From contig CAJQOK010000466.1 in the NCBI GenBank assembly GCA_905479905.1, positions 1-5,836 of the forward strand: a DNA stretch of 5,836 nt, given 5' to 3'. The stretch is from an uncultured Aliterella sp. (lineage in GTDB: Bacteria > Cyanobacteriota > Cyanobacteriia > Cyanobacteriales > Chroococcidiopsidaceae). Under the pieces are notes generated by a model. The model was not told where the DNA came from and did no database searches. It saw only the letters and a program-made list of their open reading frames with translations. Below are positions 5,245-5,836 of the stretch, piece after piece. Every line of letters starts with the position of its first letter. Position 1 is the first letter of the stretch. Position numbers and translations under genes: made by a program.

Positions 5245-5836
5245 ATGTTTGATAGCGGGCTTACACTATTCGATAACGGCGACAAAAAAATCACTGGTAA
5301 TTTTTTGACCTTTGTAGAACTTCTGTGCCATAGAAGCGTTACCCAATCGGATGTACAGGCTTTTACATTTTTGGTTGATGGGGAGAATGTAAAAGCAACG
5401 CTGACTTATCAGCAGTTGGATAGCCAGGCGCGGGCGATCGCATCTCAATTGCAGGCAAAAGGAGCAGCAGGCGATCGCGCATTATTACTATATCCACCAG
5501 GTTTAGATTATTTGGCAGCATTTTTCGGCTGTTTGTACGCCGGAGTTGTTGCTGTACCCGCTTACCCACCTCGCAATCAACGCAACACGCCCAGAATTAA
5601 AGCAATTGTTGCCGATGCCCAAGCACAGATTGCCTTAACAACAACGGCTATTTGTTCTACAGTCCAGTTGCTAATAGATTCAGATTCCTTGGAGTGGCTA
5701 ACTACTGACAACCTAGAACCGGGTGTAGAAGATGCTTGGCAACAGCCTTGTATAGACACAGATACCTTAGCGTTTTTGCAATATACCTCTGGTTCTACAG
5801 GTACGCCCAAAGGAGTGATGCTAACTCACGGCAACT
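5245..5836 (+). CDS. Fatty acyl-AMP ligase-type adenylation enzyme, N-terminal part, probable loading module of a PKS/NRPS
   Basis: The first 197 residues are present; the gene runs off the right edge. It belongs to the ANL adenylating superfamily, which activates a carboxylic acid with ATP as acyl-AMP. Seen: TFVELLCHR at 22-30, LTYQQLDSQARAIASQLQ at 53-70, GDRALLLYPPGLDYLAAFFGCLYAGVVAVPAYPPR-type sequence at 76-110, and the phosphate-binding loop YTSGSTGTPKGVM at 180-192, followed by LTHGN. The VPAYPPR segment and the spacing point to the FAAL branch, which hands a fatty acid to an acyl carrier protein, over amino-acid-activating domains. The FAAL-specific insertion lies beyond the window, so this is strong but not proven. 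In cyanobacteria such domains often sit alone or fused in front of ACP, PKS or NRPS modules, starting lipopeptides. It is transcribed away from the receptor operon, and an mbtH-like and a thioesterase gene lie in that operon, so it is likely the first biosynthetic gene of the siderophore assembly line. Confidence 0.93.
   Translation, partial: MFDSGLTLFDNGDKKITGNFLTFVELLCHRSVTQSDVQAFTFLVDGENVKATLTYQQLDSQARAIASQLQAKGAAGDRALLLYPPGLDYLAAFFGCLYAGVVAVPAYPPRNQRNTPRIKAIVADAQAQIALTTTAICSTVQLLIDSDSLEWLTTDNLEPGVEDAWQQPCIDTDTLAFLQYTSGSTGTPKGVMLTHGN

Noticed and set aside
1..5836. CRISPR array, tRNA, rRNA, insertion sequence or prophage attachment site
   Set aside because: No regularly spaced repeats, no tRNA-like cloverleaf or rRNA sequence, no transposase fragment and no terminal inverted repeats were seen on either strand.

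Overview
The window is cyanobacterial DNA. The octamer GCGATCGC (HIP1, highly over-represented in many cyanobacterial genomes) occurs eight times in 5.8 kb. The outer-membrane receptor also carries an N-terminal AMIN domain, an arrangement typical of cyanobacterial TonB-dependent siderophore receptors. I cannot name the genus from this sequence.

Layout: four genes lie head to tail on the minus strand. In transcription order they are a TonB-dependent siderophore receptor (4691-2055), a PepSY-TM inner-membrane protein likely to be a ferri-siderophore reductase (2053-932), an MbtH-like NRPS helper (891-673) and a type II thioesterase (622 to beyond base 1, so truncated here). Gaps are 1, 40 and 50 bases and no terminator is visible between the genes, so they read as one operon. 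A 553-bp AT-rich intergenic region (4692-5244) separates them from a plus-strand gene. That gene starts at 5245, runs off the right edge, and encodes the N-terminal part of a fatty acyl-AMP ligase-type adenylating enzyme, probably the loading module of an NRPS or PKS/NRPS.

How it fits together: the window looks like the divergent centre of a siderophore gene cluster. FAAL would load a fatty acid to start a lipopeptide, MbtH would support adenylation domains, and the thioesterase would normally clear misprimed carriers. The receptor and PepSY protein would re-import the ferric complex and release its iron. A FAAL beside siderophore uptake genes suggests an acylated NRPS siderophore, and the cyanobacterial cyanochelin-type lipopeptides are a reasonable comparison. 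The product cannot be read from this window because the NRPS modules lie outside it.

Points of most interest: (1) the thioesterase has Asn at the usual Ser nucleophile position (GHNMGG instead of GHSMGG); (2) the intergenic region holds three exact copies of TTATTGCAAA embedded in different palindromes, good candidates for a shared iron-responsive (Fur-like) operator; (3) the receptor stop and the PepSY start are one base apart, suggesting translational coupling.
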